A stretch of 64,000 nucleotides of DNA from Siphonodentalium dalli (GCA_032622095.1 CP136067.1:73496705-73560704); one strand, 5' to 3'; counted from the first letter of the stretch, positions 23,312 through 34,347 are shown. Translations and numbers: made by a program. Notes: a model not told the origin generated them from the sequence alone.

Positions 23312-23987
23312 ATGGAAGAGCTCACATTGAAAGGCCTGCTAGGCTTTCATGCATTCACGGGATGCGATACAGTCGAAGCATTTGTCAACAAGAGAAAAAT
23401 ACGACCATTCAATTTGATACAGAAACAACCAGATCATGCTGAAGTTCTCAGAAAACTTGGAGAATCTTTAGATACTGTGCAAATCAATGGTTTCCTGATC
23501 GACATATGCAATTTGTCTGTGCCATGTATGGTGATGAGAAGACATCGGATCTTGCCAACCTGCGATACAGACTGCTTGCTAAGAACCAGACAGCTAGCCA
23601 CTTACTACCTCTAACTGAAAACCAAGTTCTTTACCACACTCTTCGTGCAAATTATCAAACGTATTTGTGGAAATATTCTTTGGAAACACAAGATTATATT
23701 ACCTCGCCAGATGGCAATGGCTGGGTTATTAAACGGTGATGGCATTGACTGTGTGTGGACTGACCAGCGAATGGCCCCAGTCGAAATTATGGAAATGGTT
23801 TAATAGCTGTGTGTGCAGTACCAAGTCAGGTTGTCAACCAAAATCTTGTTCATGTCGACAACAAGGTCTTCCTTGTACCGATGCATGCAAATGTGACTCG
23901 TGCGAATATGTGTTTGAAATTGAGGCGGTTGATGGAGATGATTATGATGATGAAGATAGTGATGCTGACTTAAATGGACTGTGTTAA
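23312..23987 (+). pseudogene. Frameshifted copy of an uncharacterised HAFTGCDT / Cys-rich family
   Basis: Three overlapping + frames together cover one protein tail. Part 1 (from 23312) has LLGFHAFTGCDTVEAF. Part 2 (from 23506) has FVCAMYGDE, a conserved LRANYQTYLWK and TSPDGNGW. Part 3 (to 23987) has CVCSTKSGCQPKSCSCRQQG and CTDACKCDSC, a CXC-like cysteine-rich tail, followed by an acidic end. The frame changes near 23505-23515, 23725-23735 and 23790-23800, so this copy is broken or the assembly has indels. I recognise the H-A-x-T-G-C-D-T plus Cys-rich layout from many multi-copy invertebrate and fish predictions of unknown function. The GCD motif recalls the helix-hairpin region of FEN1/XPG-like PIN nucleases, but that link is inference. 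The N-terminal part is absent; it lies inside the host intron and may be a mobile-element or retrocopy remnant. Confidence 0.55.
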
Positions 23988-26099
23988 ATGATAACCAATT
24001 CCTATTGTGACACCATACTTAGTTTTCAATACAAATTCCTTATTCAGAAACCTATTGCTTCATACAGACAATCATAAGGTTCAGGTTTTACTATACCTAT
24101 AATGGCAATATAGTGGTATAGGCCTAGTTTCAGACTTTCTATTCATGGTTAATCCTGTGGTTGAAATCAGAATTATTTCAAGGAATAGTGTACCTAACAT
24201 ATTAGAACCAACTATCACATTTTTTTCATATTTTATTTGTAACATTCAGAGAAAAACTTTGAAAAAATAAAATCATTAAACGCTCTTTAAATATCAGTTT
24301 TTTATATATTTTTAATGGAAAAATATTAAACAAACTACATATTTATTTAACATAACATCATTCAAGCATGTTTTAATAATCAGAGTGGTGAATTGATGCA
24401 TTAATTTTATCTGCAGATGGAAAATCCAAGGTATACCTAAATTTAAGAATGGTGGCCATTTTGAACTCAAGATGGCGGCCATTTTGGACACTTTTCAGAG
24501 TTGGTAACAAGCTGATTCCTGACCCCCTAGGGGCACTCTACAAGATTAAACAATAAAACCAACAGCGTTTGGGGTGTCATGCTACGCCACCTGTAGCCGC
24601 GCTACTATAATTGTTACGTCAGAGCTTGACATGTCAGGTGGTTTTCACACGTTCTGCATGCCTGCTTTCTTTGTATTTTATACAGTACCGATCAGAACAA
24701 GTTGGTGTAAACTCAAAAGCCATTCCTCAGACCGAGATGACCACATGCTGGATTCATTTTGCATTTATTGGATAGGGAATAAATACACTGATAATAACTT
24801 TTATTATTATTTTTATTTTTTTTTGTGTTTTAGTGAGCCTAGATTTTGATATTGGTGTTTTAATAATATGTTTGTGGTCAGGTTTGTGAGCTGATTAGTT
24901 TATGATGTGTAATGATTTTACAAGGTTAGCAGGTTAGTAAGTTGTTTGAAGGAGATAATTACTCGATGGCTCATACTACGGGTATGCCAAGCATGTTCTA
25001 CTCCACCCGGGGACAGTCAACGACACCCCCTGAGCTATCTAGGGCATTAGCCCGCTACCCTAGGTTTTGATGTTATTGTTTAGTCTTGTTAGGTGGTCGA
25101 TATTGCAGATTTTGCATGTATGTACATGGTGACTTATTATACTCGGGTCTTAACATTGGGTTTTATTGAGGACTTGTACTACAGTGTGGTGTGGCCAATC
25201 CACTGTGTGGCCAATCCACTGTGTTTGAACACCTGTCTAGATCAGTACGCATCTAGAGCCCTTTTGATAAATTACCTGCAGGGATGTCTGGGGGAATTTA
25301 CATGTTTGGGTGTTATTCGGTGGGTTGCTGAAGTGAAATTTTGATTATTAGACTTACCATCCGTTAGTCTGGACAGTGTTAGTAACCTAATCGACCTTAC
25401 ATGTTTATTAAGTTTGTTTGTTGATTGTTGAGTACTTATTAAATTAGGATTATATTCATGCGACCATTGAGGGGGATTATCCAGGTGTAGCAGAAATATC
25501 CCTAATCTCGTTAGCCTGGTTTTCATGTTTTGTTTTTGATCAGTAGTGTTTTCCCAAGCTTGTGTTCATCAATTAAGTTGCTGTCTTGTAGTCTAATTAG
25601 AGTGTTTGCCGCTAGAGTTTGAAGTCTAATGTGGAGCGGGGATATATCGACTGTATTATGTATTATGCCCTGATGGGGGTTCATATATTTTCTTGCACTC
25701 CATTCTCAAGGTTTTGTTTTTTTCTTGGAGAAAGACTAAAAGGATATACAGTTGAACTTATTAAAGGTGAGAAATGCCAAGCTGAATTAACCAATGAGTA
25801 AAAGGTGACAAGTAAGACATGCTAATTGAATAAGAAGTGTTGACTGAGTGAATATGGCAATTAAGATTAATTAACTAGATAGCCAAGAGTCAACATGAAT
25901 TATGACCTGAAGGCAAGTAATGAAATTTAGCTAATGAGAAAAATTGTGACAATATATAATAAAAGATAATGGACCTTTTGTGATAAGTACTGGAGGCAGA
26001 TAATTATTGATGAAAGTGGAAATTGCAAAAAATTAGAAACCTTAATTCACAAACACACTATAATTATGGAGCAACAGAAACTGTTCTAAACTATTGTTG
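23988..26099. other. Intron, no gene recognised
   Basis: AT-rich. At 24449-24485 there is GGTGGCCATTTTGAACTCAA followed by GATGGCGGCCATTTTGGACA, a dense pair of YY1-like cores. A GC-richer stretch at 24993-25070 (CCGGGGACAG, CCCCCTGAGCTATCTAGGGC) is unassigned. Small frames at 24574, 25093 and 25272 have no support. Confidence 0.4.
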
Positions 26100-26525
26100 T
26101 TCACATATCTTGGTCGCTCAGCTAGATCACTACTAGCTCAATTTAGATGTGGGGTGCTTCCCCTACAAATTGAGACCAGGCTTTTCCAAAGGGAAAGTGC
26201 AAATTAACGCCTATGCACATTTTGTACTGATGCAGATCCTGAAGACGAAAAACACTGTAATTTATTTTTTAATTATATGACAACATAAGAGAAAACCTTT
26301 ACAAAAAAATTGATGATGATGATTTAAATGAAATTACAATATCAGAAGACAAAGCTATCACCATCAAACTAAACAATTAGTGTAAATGTATTTTATTCTA
26401 ATCATAATAACATATATAAACATTTAACAAAAGTTTTGACAGAAATAAATATAATAGTATAGATGGTTTGATTGGAAGGGGGATTAAACAATAGGCCCAA
26501 GGGTTTTTGTTAAGTTTTCTCCCCT
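26100..26525 (+). mobile_element. CR1/L2-like LINE, 3' terminal fragment
   Basis: From about 26110 one frame reads LAQFRCGVLPLQIETRLFQR, a stop, then RLCTFCTDADPEDEKHC. This is the characteristic end of the reverse-transcriptase ORF of CR1/L2/Daphne-type LINEs (RCG..PL.IE..R, RLC..C..EDE.HF). A 3' UTR follows to about 26525 (TTTTATTCTAATCATAATAA, GGGATTAAACAATAGGCCCA). The same UTR is found alone at 35741-35887. The copy is 5' truncated and has at least one in-frame stop. Confidence 0.65.
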
Positions 26526-26610
26526 TTTGTTTCGCATCCACTCTTCATTAAGTGTAGGGTGGGGGTCGGACTAAACAGAGATTGCTCAATATTCATACAA
26601 AATGCATATA

Positions 26611-26915
26611 AATTGAGTTCTTTTGTTAACAAAGGATGTAATTAACATAAGACTCAGGCAGTTCCTTTTGTTAGCCTTTTGTTTCCGATTACTTCTCTAT
26701 TTCATATGCTTGCCACCTCGCTTTTCTCTTTCATGAGCCTTAATCGCTTTTCATTGTTCACTACACGCCTTCTCGTGTTTACCTGTCAACTCACGTGCGT
26801 TCTTCTTGTTTACCTGGTTTCTCATTGGTTAAAAATTTAGACACACCTTTTTCGTATTTGCTTGCTGTAATTCTTCACTTTTGAATCGTCTTCATCAGAA
26901 CACATCCAACAAAAT
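26611..26915 (+). repeat. Split direct repeat A1
   Basis: About 305 bp nearly identical to 29660-29966, differing by a few substitutions (for example TTTCCGATTA against TTTCTGATTA) and a two-base difference near the end. It contains TTTGTTAACAAAGG. Confidence 0.9.
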
Positions 26916-26925
26916 TGTTTTTGTG

Positions 26926-28346
26926 TTTTTTTTAGAGAAAGAATTGAGTTATGCTTCTATTCTAGGGTCGTTTAAATCCAACCCTTTTTCAGTGGATATT
27001 AATATTAATCCATTGAATACCGTTCCAAAGAAAAACTCAGAGGAACGTCGGGTAATAATGGATTTGAGCTACCCAGAAGGCAACTCAATTAATGAATGCA
27101 TTTCAAAGTATCAGTATTTAGAAAATCAAATAAACTTAAAGTATCCCACAGTGGATATATAGTCTTGTCGAATTGGTCAAAATAAAAGGGCGAGGTTGTA
27201 AATTATTTCTTAGAGATATAGCAAGGTGTTATAGACAAAATTTTCTTAGACCCAGGTGACATTCATCTGGTGGCATTCAAATGGCATGGCAACATATATT
27301 GTGACATGGTACTAAGCATGGGTCTCAGGTCTGCTGCTTATGTTTGTCAAAGGGTGACCGACGCTGTTGCATATTCATGCAAGCAGGTTAATTGTGTCAT
27401 AGTAAACTATTTGGATGATCTGGCAGGGGCTGAATTCCCAGAATTAGCAGACTGTGCTTATGAAGCGCTTGGCAAAGTGCTCCATAATTGGGGTCTGGAA
27501 GAGGCAGTTAAAAAAGCCTGTCCTCCTTCAACAAGGATGGTTTTCTTAGGTATTCTTTTTGACACCATCAAATTAACATTGGAGATCACCTCGGAAAGGA
27601 TTATGGAAATTTTGTCATTAGTAAATAAATGGCAGGACAAACATACAGCCTCTTTAAAAGAAGTACAGTCTCTTGTAGGGAAGCTCAATTTTGTGTCGCA
27701 TTGCGTACGACCAGGTCGTATTTTCATATCAAGGATACTGTGCTGGTTAAGATCTTTTGATCAAAATAAAAAGACAATTTCTAACATTCCTAATCATGTT
27801 AAATTAGACTTAAAATGGTGGTCATTATTCTTAGTGCAGTACAATGGGATTTCCATGATGTCATTGGAGGAATGGTCCTTGCCAGATTGTACTATGTCTT
27901 CTGATGCTACTTTAAACAGTTGTGGTGGATTGTTTAAAGGAGAATATTTTCATGCTAATTTTCCAGATGAGGTCCGGGGCTACCACATTAATGAGTTAGA
28001 AATGTTAACAATTGTGGTATGTCTCAAATTGTGGGCACCCTGCCTCACAGGGCAGAGAATCGTGATTTATTGTGACAATTCAACTTCCGTCGCAGTCCTG
28101 AATAAAGGGGCGACTCGCAATGCTTATTTACAATCTTGTTTACGAGAAATTATGTACTTAGCTGCCATACACCAATTTGAGATTAGAGCAATTCACCTGC
28201 TTGGTAAGGACAACAGATTAGCAGACTGTCTCTCGAGATGGGACAATTTGCATTTAAGAAATGAATTTTTAAATTACGCAGAGAGCCACACTCTTAATGA
28301 AGTTTTAGTTTCTGTTCAGGAATTCAAATTCTCTCATTCTTGGTAA
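26926..28346 (+). pseudogene. Reverse transcriptase-RNase H, frameshifted
   Basis: Three frames are needed. 26926-27162 carries the RT finger region with ERRVIMDLSYPEGNSIN. A second frame covers about 27161-27258 and contains KLFLRDIARCYRQ. A third runs to 28346. In the third (numbered from 27270) Y47-L48-D49-D50 is the catalytic YxDD motif, FLGILFD lies near residue 92, and the RNase H acidic residues are D212 (SDATLNSCGG), E242/E244 (NELEML), D269 (CDNSTSVAVL) and D319 (LADCLSRW). The fused RT-RNase H of this sequence type is that of DIRS-order elements. Two frameshifts and the missing N-terminus make it non-functional as assembled. Homopolymer errors in the assembly are an alternative for the shifts. 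Confidence 0.85.
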
Positions 28347-28470
28347 ATAAATATATATTTTTTTTGTTTTCATATATTTGTTTTTTATTTTTTTTATAGA
28401 CTCCGAGATTCGCCTGCTCAAGACAGAAGCACACCACTCCAAGTCTAAAGCCTTCGCAGAAGGCACCTAA

Positions 28471-29391
28471 AAAAATCATTTAATTCAATGGAAATCTTAT
28501 TTCCTCTTTTGTTTTTATCATAAGTTAGAACCACTTCCTGCTAGCGTAGATATTTTGCAATTATACGCACAATTCCTAAGCAGATCTTTCAAATCCATTG
28601 ATTCCATTCGAAATTATCTCTCAGGTGTGCGTATTCTGCATATTAAATTTTCTATGGACTGCGAGTCCTTTGATTCTTATGAGTTGAAACTACTTCTTAA
28701 AGGGTTGGCTCGCCTTAATCCACATTGTGTGCATCAAGCGAGTCCCATGACTCCATTTTTATTGGAAAAAATTCATAATACTTTGGATCTTTCTAATCCA
28801 AAGCATGCAACTTTCTGGTGTATTTTGCTAACAGGTTTCTTTCTCATGTTGAGAAAATCTAACATGGTCCCAAATTCTAGTGATAGTTTTGATCCAGATA
28901 AACAGCTAACAAGGGAAAATTGTTATTATTCCGCAGATGTCATAATGGTAGTTATAAAATGGTCTAAAACAATTCAATTCGGACAACGGATATTAAAATT
29001 ACCTTTGCTTGCTATACATGACTCTTGTTTATGTCCAGTCAAAGCTTTTGCCAATATGGTTCGTATCAATTCAGCCCAACCTTTTGAACCCGCCTTTTCT
29101 TACAATGTTAAGGGTGTAGTTAAAGTCTTCACTTATCAGCATTTTCAACAATTACTAAAATCATCTGTAAGTTTAGCTGGAGAAGACCCTCTTTTGTATT
29201 CCTCTCATAGTTTAAGGAGAGGAGGAGCTTCCTGGGCCTTTCATTCTAAAGTTCCTGGTGAATTCGTGCAGATCATGGGAGACTGGTCCTCTGATTCGTA
29301 CAAACGCTACCTTACCTATTCTTTAAAAGATAGATTTCGAGTCGCTGATAGTATGCGTAATGCTATTACAATGAGTTTGCCTTACACCTAA
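28471..29391 (+). CDS. Tyrosine recombinase of the YR retrotransposon
   Basis: The frame is open from just after a stop at 28468 to the TAA at 29391; there is no ATG at its beginning, so the true start was probably lost or lay in an upstream frame. An N-terminal SAM-like DNA-binding part (YAQFLSRSFKSIDSIRNYLS) precedes the catalytic domain. Numbered from 28555, R100 (FFLMLRKSN), H218 and R221 (HSLRRGGA), W244 (GDW) and Y252 (SYKRYL; Y249 is the alternative nucleophile) give the R-H-R-(H/W)-Y set of tyrosine recombinases. In this class the enzyme would integrate a circular cDNA without target duplication. The catalytic frame itself is uninterrupted, unlike the RT. B1 starts 45 bp downstream, and a T-rich 120-bp spacer separates it from RNase H. 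Confidence 0.85.
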   Translation, partial: KNHLIQWKSYFLFCFYHKLEPLPASVDILQLYAQFLSRSFKSIDSIRNYLSGVRILHIKFSMDCESFDSYELKLLLKGLARLNPHCVHQASPMTPFLLEKIHNTLDLSNPKHATFWCILLTGFFLMLRKSNMVPNSSDSFDPDKQLTRENCYYSADVIMVVIKWSKTIQFGQRILKLPLLAIHDSCLCPVKAFANMVRINSAQPFEPAFSYNVKGVVKVFTYQHFQQLLKSSVSLAGEDPLLYSSHSLRRGGASWAFHSKVPGEFVQIMGDWSSDSYKRYLTYSLKDRFRVADSMRNAITMSLPYT

Positions 29392-29435
29392 ATTATTATA
29401 TTATACTATATACTGAAGCTTGGTGCCCTTAGGGC

Positions 29436-29666
29436 TTGGCAGTTTTTTGTATATATACATGGAATGTTCAATGTTTGTATGTCAATATATGTATGTGTGT
29501 ATTCATCCAGTTCATTTGGTGTGAATATTTATTAATGCATGTGCATGTTTTGTGTTCATTTGTGTGTTGTGTTTGTGACTATGTGTTCTGGTCAAATTCT
29601 ATTCTATGGCAATAAATAAATTAGTTCATTTACTTGTAAGTTAATACTGCCCTTATGCTAATTGAG
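29436..29666 (+). repeat. Split direct repeat B1
   Basis: 231 bp, identical or nearly so to 30066-30296; begins TTGGCAGTTTTTTGTATATA and ends CTAATTGAG. Confidence 0.9.
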
Positions 29667-29966
29667 TTCTTTTGTTAACAAAGGATGTAATTAACATAAG
29701 ACTCAGGCAGTTCCTTTTGTTAGCCTTTTGTTTCTGATTACTTCTCTATTTCATATGCTTGCCACCTCGCTTATCTCTTTCATGAGCCTTAATCGCTTTT
29801 CATTGTTCACTACACGCCTTCTCGTGTTTACCTGTCAACTCACGTGCGTTCTTCTTGTTTACCTGGTTTCTCATTGGTTAAAAATTTAGACACACCTTTT
29901 TCGTATTTGCTTGCTGTAATTCTTCACTTTTGAATCGTCTCTTGATCAGAACACATCCAACAAAAT
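29660..29966 (+). repeat. Split direct repeat A2
   Basis: Second copy of A1. Its first seven bases (AATTGAG) overlap the end of B1, forming the internal junction expected for Ngaro/PAT elements. Confidence 0.9.
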
Positions 29967-30065
29967 AGTTTTTTCCCTCCCTCCCACCCAAATTACTACT
30001 TGCATGTGTGCATTGAAATTCAACAATGATATACATTTTCAGAAGTTAGGGTCAGTTCAGAGCAG

Positions 30066-30296
30066 TTGGCAGTTTTTTGTATATATACATGGAATGTTCA
30101 ATGTTTGTATGTCAATATATGTATGTGTGTATTCATCCAGTTCATTTGGTGTGAATATTTATTAATGCATGTGCATGTTTTGTGTTCATTTGTGTGTTGT
30201 GTTTGTGACTATGTGTTCTGGTCAAATTCTATTCTATGGCAATAAATAAATTAGTTCATTTACTTGTAAGTTAATACTGCCCTTATGCTAATTGAG
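30066..30296 (+). repeat. Split direct repeat B2 and element 3' end
   Basis: Second copy of B1, ending CTAATTGAG at the outer boundary. The 99 bp between A2 and B2 (29967-30065) are unique and contain a CCCTCCCTCCCACCC tract. Confidence 0.9.
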
Positions 30297-30669
30297 AACC
30301 AATCAGATACACATGTCACATGTGCATATAAAGCGTGAAATAATACATTATATATAGTATTGATCAATAAATATTGCATGTGCAAAAAGTAGAATGTAAG
30401 AGATAGAATATGCAAGATGTGAGAGAAAGAAATGTATGTGAGGAGAGAGAAAGGTAAGAATGAAAGGCACGTGAGTATAATATCATATATCTATATCTAT
30501 ATTTGCGACTGTCTGTCTGTCTGTGTTCTATAGAAATTCACAGGGGACCATCTAGATGATGCCAAAGGGGTCTACTAGGAGTAGCTTTTTACGAGAAAGA
30601 TAATGGTCGGGGTTAGAATTTTCTAAAGTGACGCCGTTGTTGTCAGGGGCAGAAAAGGGCGAGGGGCAG

Positions 30670-31850
30670 AAAAAAAAGTTGTCGCCGATTGCCACCAAAC
30701 TTTATATATAATCATCCCCATAATATGAGGAATCTAATGGCGTGGTTTAAATATGGCAAAAGTCGCACCGTTCGCGTCAGGGGTGCCCGGAAGGGGGGGG
30801 CAGATTTTTTTTTTCTGTCGCCGATTGCCACGAAACTTACATATAATCATCCCCATGATATGAAGAATCCAACAGTGGTTTAAATATGTCAAAAGTGGCG
30901 TCGTTTGAGTCAGGGATGAATGGAAGGGGAGAGGGGCACCACAATTGATAAAACTAATTTTAGCGCCGATTTCCACCAAATTGATATATATTCTTCTTCA
31001 TGATACACGGAATCTAATTGTGCGATTTAACAACGCCAAATTGTTGTTTTTGGATGAGAGATTGGGAGGGGGGGCACTAAATTTGATAATAAGTCGCCGA
31101 TTGCCACCACACTTATACAAAATCATGCCCATGGTATGAGGAGTCTAATGGTGTGGCTTTTATCTGTCAAATGTGGCCTCATTCGAGTCAGGGTTGCATT
31201 GAAAGGGACAGGGGCACCAAAATTTGATGCACAATTGTTTTAGCGCCAATTTCCACCAAATTTATACACGTTCTTATCCATGATACGAGGAATCTAATCG
31301 TGATTTAAAGACCCCATAGTGGTGCTGTTTGGATGAGAGATGGAGAGGGGAGGGATTGGCACCAAATTTGATAAAAAAAATTGTTTAGTCGCCGATTATC
31401 ACCAAACTTATAAACAATCATCTCCATGATATCAGGATTGTAATCGTGTGGTTTAAGGATGTCACAAGTGGGGCCATTCGAGTCAGTGGTGTATAGAGAT
31501 GAGAGGGACACAAAAAATTATATCTATATGTTTAGTGCCGATTTCCACCAGATTGATACATATTCTTCTCCGTGATACGAGGAATCTTATCGTGTAGTTT
31601 AGATACACCAATTGGTGCCCTATGGGTGAGAGATATGGGGACCTTAAATTTGATACGAATTTGTATACTCGCCAATTTTCACCAATTTCATATATATGCA
31701 TCTCTAATCTCTAATGAGTCTTAGTGTGTGAAGCTTGAGTCCGAAATAGGGACGGGAGGGTCACCAAAACTGATACAAAATATATTTAGTACCAATTACC
31801 ATCAAATTCAGACACGTTCTTCTCAAATGATACAAGAAATAAAATCGTGC
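30670..31850 (+). repeat. ~140-bp tandem array inside the Helitron
   Basis: TCGCCGATTGCCACCAAACT-like words recur at about 30683, 30820, 30964, 31089, 31246, 31391, 31535, 31672 and 31790. Each is followed by an AATC..CCATGATATGAGGAATCTAAT block and then GTCAGGGGTG..GGGAGGGG. About nine diverged units with 120-155 bp spacing. Confidence 0.75.
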
Positions 31851-31851
31851 T

Positions 31852-32030
31852 GTCTGTCTGTCTTTTAGTCTGTCTGTGTGCGTTCTATATATAACTTCAC
31901 GCGGTACAATCGAGATGGCACCAAGGCGTTCTAAGAGGGGTAACTTTTTACAAGGAAGATAATGGTGCGGGGTTAAAATTTTCTAAAATGACGCTGTTGG
32001 TGGGAGGGGAAATTAAAAAAATATGGTGAA
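31852..32030 (+). repeat. Internal second copy of the Helitron 5' region
   Basis: CTGTCTGTCTGTC, GTTCTATA, GATGGCACCAAGGCGTTCTA, AACTTTTTACAAGGAAGATAATGG and ACTAAAATGACGC-like words repeat 30505-30640 in order. The nested H3 element follows about 125 bp later. Confidence 0.65.
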
Positions 32031-32155
32031 ATATTTTGTCGCTGATTTCCACCAAACGAATACATAATCACCTTCGCAATATGGCGTTGTTCGAGTCAGC
32101 GTTGCATCAACAATTGATTTAATTAACCAAATTCCACCAAATTCATACACGTTTT

Positions 32156-32223
32156 TATGTTTACCCATACCATAGTATGGTAAACATAGTGTCGTTGCCC
32201 GGATTGACCACTCGTCGTTCGTC

Positions 32224-32254
<31 letters not shown>

Positions 32255-33491
32255 AGACACTTTACGAGTAATGCGATAACTCAAACATTTTTTATCCGTT
32301 CGAAACCAAATTTTGTATATGGGTTTCTCAGCCCAAAATACAGATCGAGTTCGAATTTGGGTTTGATCCGAGATTTTGTTACAGAGTTATGGCCCTTTTT
32401 CAACTTAGAATTAATGCATTCTGCCATAACCCAAACATGTTTTATCTGATTGGAACCAAATTTGGTGTGTGAGTTTCACAGCCCAAAATACAGATCGAGT
32501 TTTAATATGGGTTTGATCCGATTAATTTTAAAGGAGTTATGACCCTTTTTCGAGAAAAAAAATTGAAAAAAAAGATCGATTTAAAAAAAAACTTTTTTTT
32601 AACTTTTATAATAATAATAAAAAAAATGTCATTGACATTGTCATTTGTTTTTATTTAGATATTAATGATTATGATAAAAGTTGATAAAAAGATTTCCAAT
32701 GTGTCCCTTTAATTTTTTTAAATAATTAAAAAAAAAAAAAAATTTAAGTTAAAAAATTTTGCAAAACTCACACCATTATAACTCTGCCAAGGGTACCCCG
32801 AATCACCACACCAAATTTGATTAAATCATTCCAAAATCTTGTGTTATGTACTCGTAAATCTGTTTGGAGCAACATTAAACCCGCCTTTGGACTACTTAGC
32901 TATTGATAAGGCTATATTATTTTCTGATGTCTCTTATGCCAATGTGCAAATAATCTGATAAAGAAGGCTATGGTATCTAATTTAAAATAAAGATTCAACA
33001 ATAAACATCACATGATATTAACAGTAGACTTGGACATCTGTGCTGCAGAGTTATATCTTCAGATGGTCTGATATCATTATAATTGTTATTGGTTTAATAG
33101 AGAGGTCAGTGTTCAACATAAACAATTCCTGTGATATTTTGACAGCTCTGCTATATAATTGATATTAATGGGTCAGTGGTGAGGTTGCTTATCTGTATAC
33201 TTAAATTGGACTCTCTTAATCCAAGTATTCCATGTCCAGGTCACACCTACACATTTAACCCATGGGCTTGCTGGCTGTGGCAGTTTAGAATTACAGATCC
33301 TGTACCATAGCATTCTCTTATATAAATGCCAGTGTCCCATAAATTCCAATAATTTGTGTTATGTACATTTGTCTATAATAGTACATAACAGTATACTCTA
33401 TAATTCAACACCAAAACTCTCATTTATCCGATCATATTAAATTTTTATCGCCAAGGGATGGGTTAACATCTGCCGATCGTGATCGGCCTCT
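32156..33491 (+). repeat. H3 hairpin-headed element, two-ended copy nested in the Helitron
   Basis: Starts after TTTTT with the full H3 hairpin (32156-32188), runs through the CTGTCTGTCTGTC tract and two body units (ACCAAATTTTGTATATGGG, CAGATCGAGTT, GGGTTTGATCCGA). It ends in the hairpin CCGATCGTGATCGG (33473-33486) plus CCTCT. It gives the best estimate of full H3 length, about 1.33 kb. Non-coding. Confidence 0.7.
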
Positions 33492-33938
33492 CGTTCTCTA
33501 ATGATATACCATGAATTAAATCACATTTGGTGTCGTTTGCTTCACGGATGGCGAGCGGATATGCACTATCATTGATAAGATTGCTATTCGCCGATATCCA
33601 CATATAAGTTATATACAGTCACCAGGCCATCTCCATATCATTTTAAGTAGTTGGGCGTTCACATTTCACAATCCCGACATATGGTGACCCACATAAGTCA
33701 CTTGAAGAATTATATCTTCTTAACAGTCATATGTATATGGGAATGGCAATCAAGGCATTCACACAATGAGCTAACAAAAAGAGATAACTAGAAGAAGCAT
33801 TAAACGTATATTTATCATTCTATTGAAGAGATACATATATTCGTGCAAACTGAGAGACCTCGAACCGTCAGAGGATTGCATATATAATAAAAAAATTTAG
33901 TCTGTTCCATTCAATACAGTTACATTTTGTCAAGAGAT

Positions 33939-34136
33939 ATGGAAGGCCTGTTCAAAAATAGTGGTCACAGTGTGCAGTCAAATATAGTTTCTTCTGATAT
34001 ACAAGAAAATGCAGTTAGTAGCACAAGACTTTTCAGGATCCTACCAATACTGACATCTGACAAGGGTTTTAGAACAGACTCATCGACTGACATAAACAAC
34101 TCAAAATCTCGCTCTGTGCCTGGCATATGTAGCTGA
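33939..34136 (+). CDS. Small ORF in the Helitron, unknown protein
   Basis: A 65-codon frame from ATG 33939 (GAGATATGG context) to TGA. The product starts MEGLFKNSGHSVQ and is polar and Ser-rich with no recognised domain. It has no stop within a serine-rich, balanced-codon stretch in otherwise AT-rich DNA. Helitrons often carry captured host exons, so this may be a captured fragment. No splice site of good quality flanks it. Chance ORF remains possible. Confidence 0.3.
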   Translation: MEGLFKNSGHSVQSNIVSSDIQENAVSSTRLFRILPILTSDKGFRTDSSTDINNSKSRSVPGICS

Positions 34137-34194
34137 TATATATGCGCAGCAACATTTCGTTTAAACTAAGAATATTTAGCCAATATATAGCACC

Positions 34195-34347
34195 ATGAAC
34201 AGAGGAGCACCTGGAAATTTCTTTGAAACATCTGTATCTTCATGGAGATATGATAGCCAGGTGTCCTCGAGATCTTTAGTCCAACCCACTAGATTGATTG
34301 ATACATCTCAATATGTAAAACCCAATTATCATCTTTTATCGAACTAA
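34195..34347 (+). CDS. Second small ORF in the Helitron, unknown protein
   Basis: A 50-codon frame starting MNRGAPGNFFETSVSSWR from ATG 34195 (CACCATGA context), ending TAA 34345-34347. An AATAAATAAATA run lies about 60 bp downstream and could serve as a polyadenylation signal. It is similar in style to the ORF 58 bp upstream but in another frame. No domain is recognised. It could be a second captured exon, since CCATGAACAG followed by AGGAGC resembles an acceptor. Confidence 0.3.
   Translation: MNRGAPGNFFETSVSSWRYDSQVSSRSLVQPTRLIDTSQYVKPNYHLLSN

Larger units (their letters stand above)
26611..30296 (+). mobile_element. Tyrosine-recombinase (Ngaro/PAT-like) retrotransposon with split direct repeats
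   Basis: A complete A1 - coding - B1 - A2 - B2 layout is visible: A1 26611-26915, B1 29436-29666, A2 29660-29966, B2 30066-30296. The start of A1 and the end of B2 share AATTGAG, which is also the internal B1/A2 junction, as expected if the element integrates from a circle. Coding content is RT, RNase H and a tyrosine recombinase. No integrase, protease or LTR is present. Absence of a methyltransferase domain between RNase H and recombinase favours Ngaro over DIRS/PAT. At 3.7 kb it is short: no gag, and the RT N-terminus begins almost directly after A1, so an internal deletion is likely. It sits in the host intron in sense orientation. Confidence 0.85.

Noticed and set aside
33540-33840. Possible remnant of Helitron helicase coding
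   Set aside because: A frame reading LGVHI was considered against the Helitron protein motif but contains stops throughout and no further motif.
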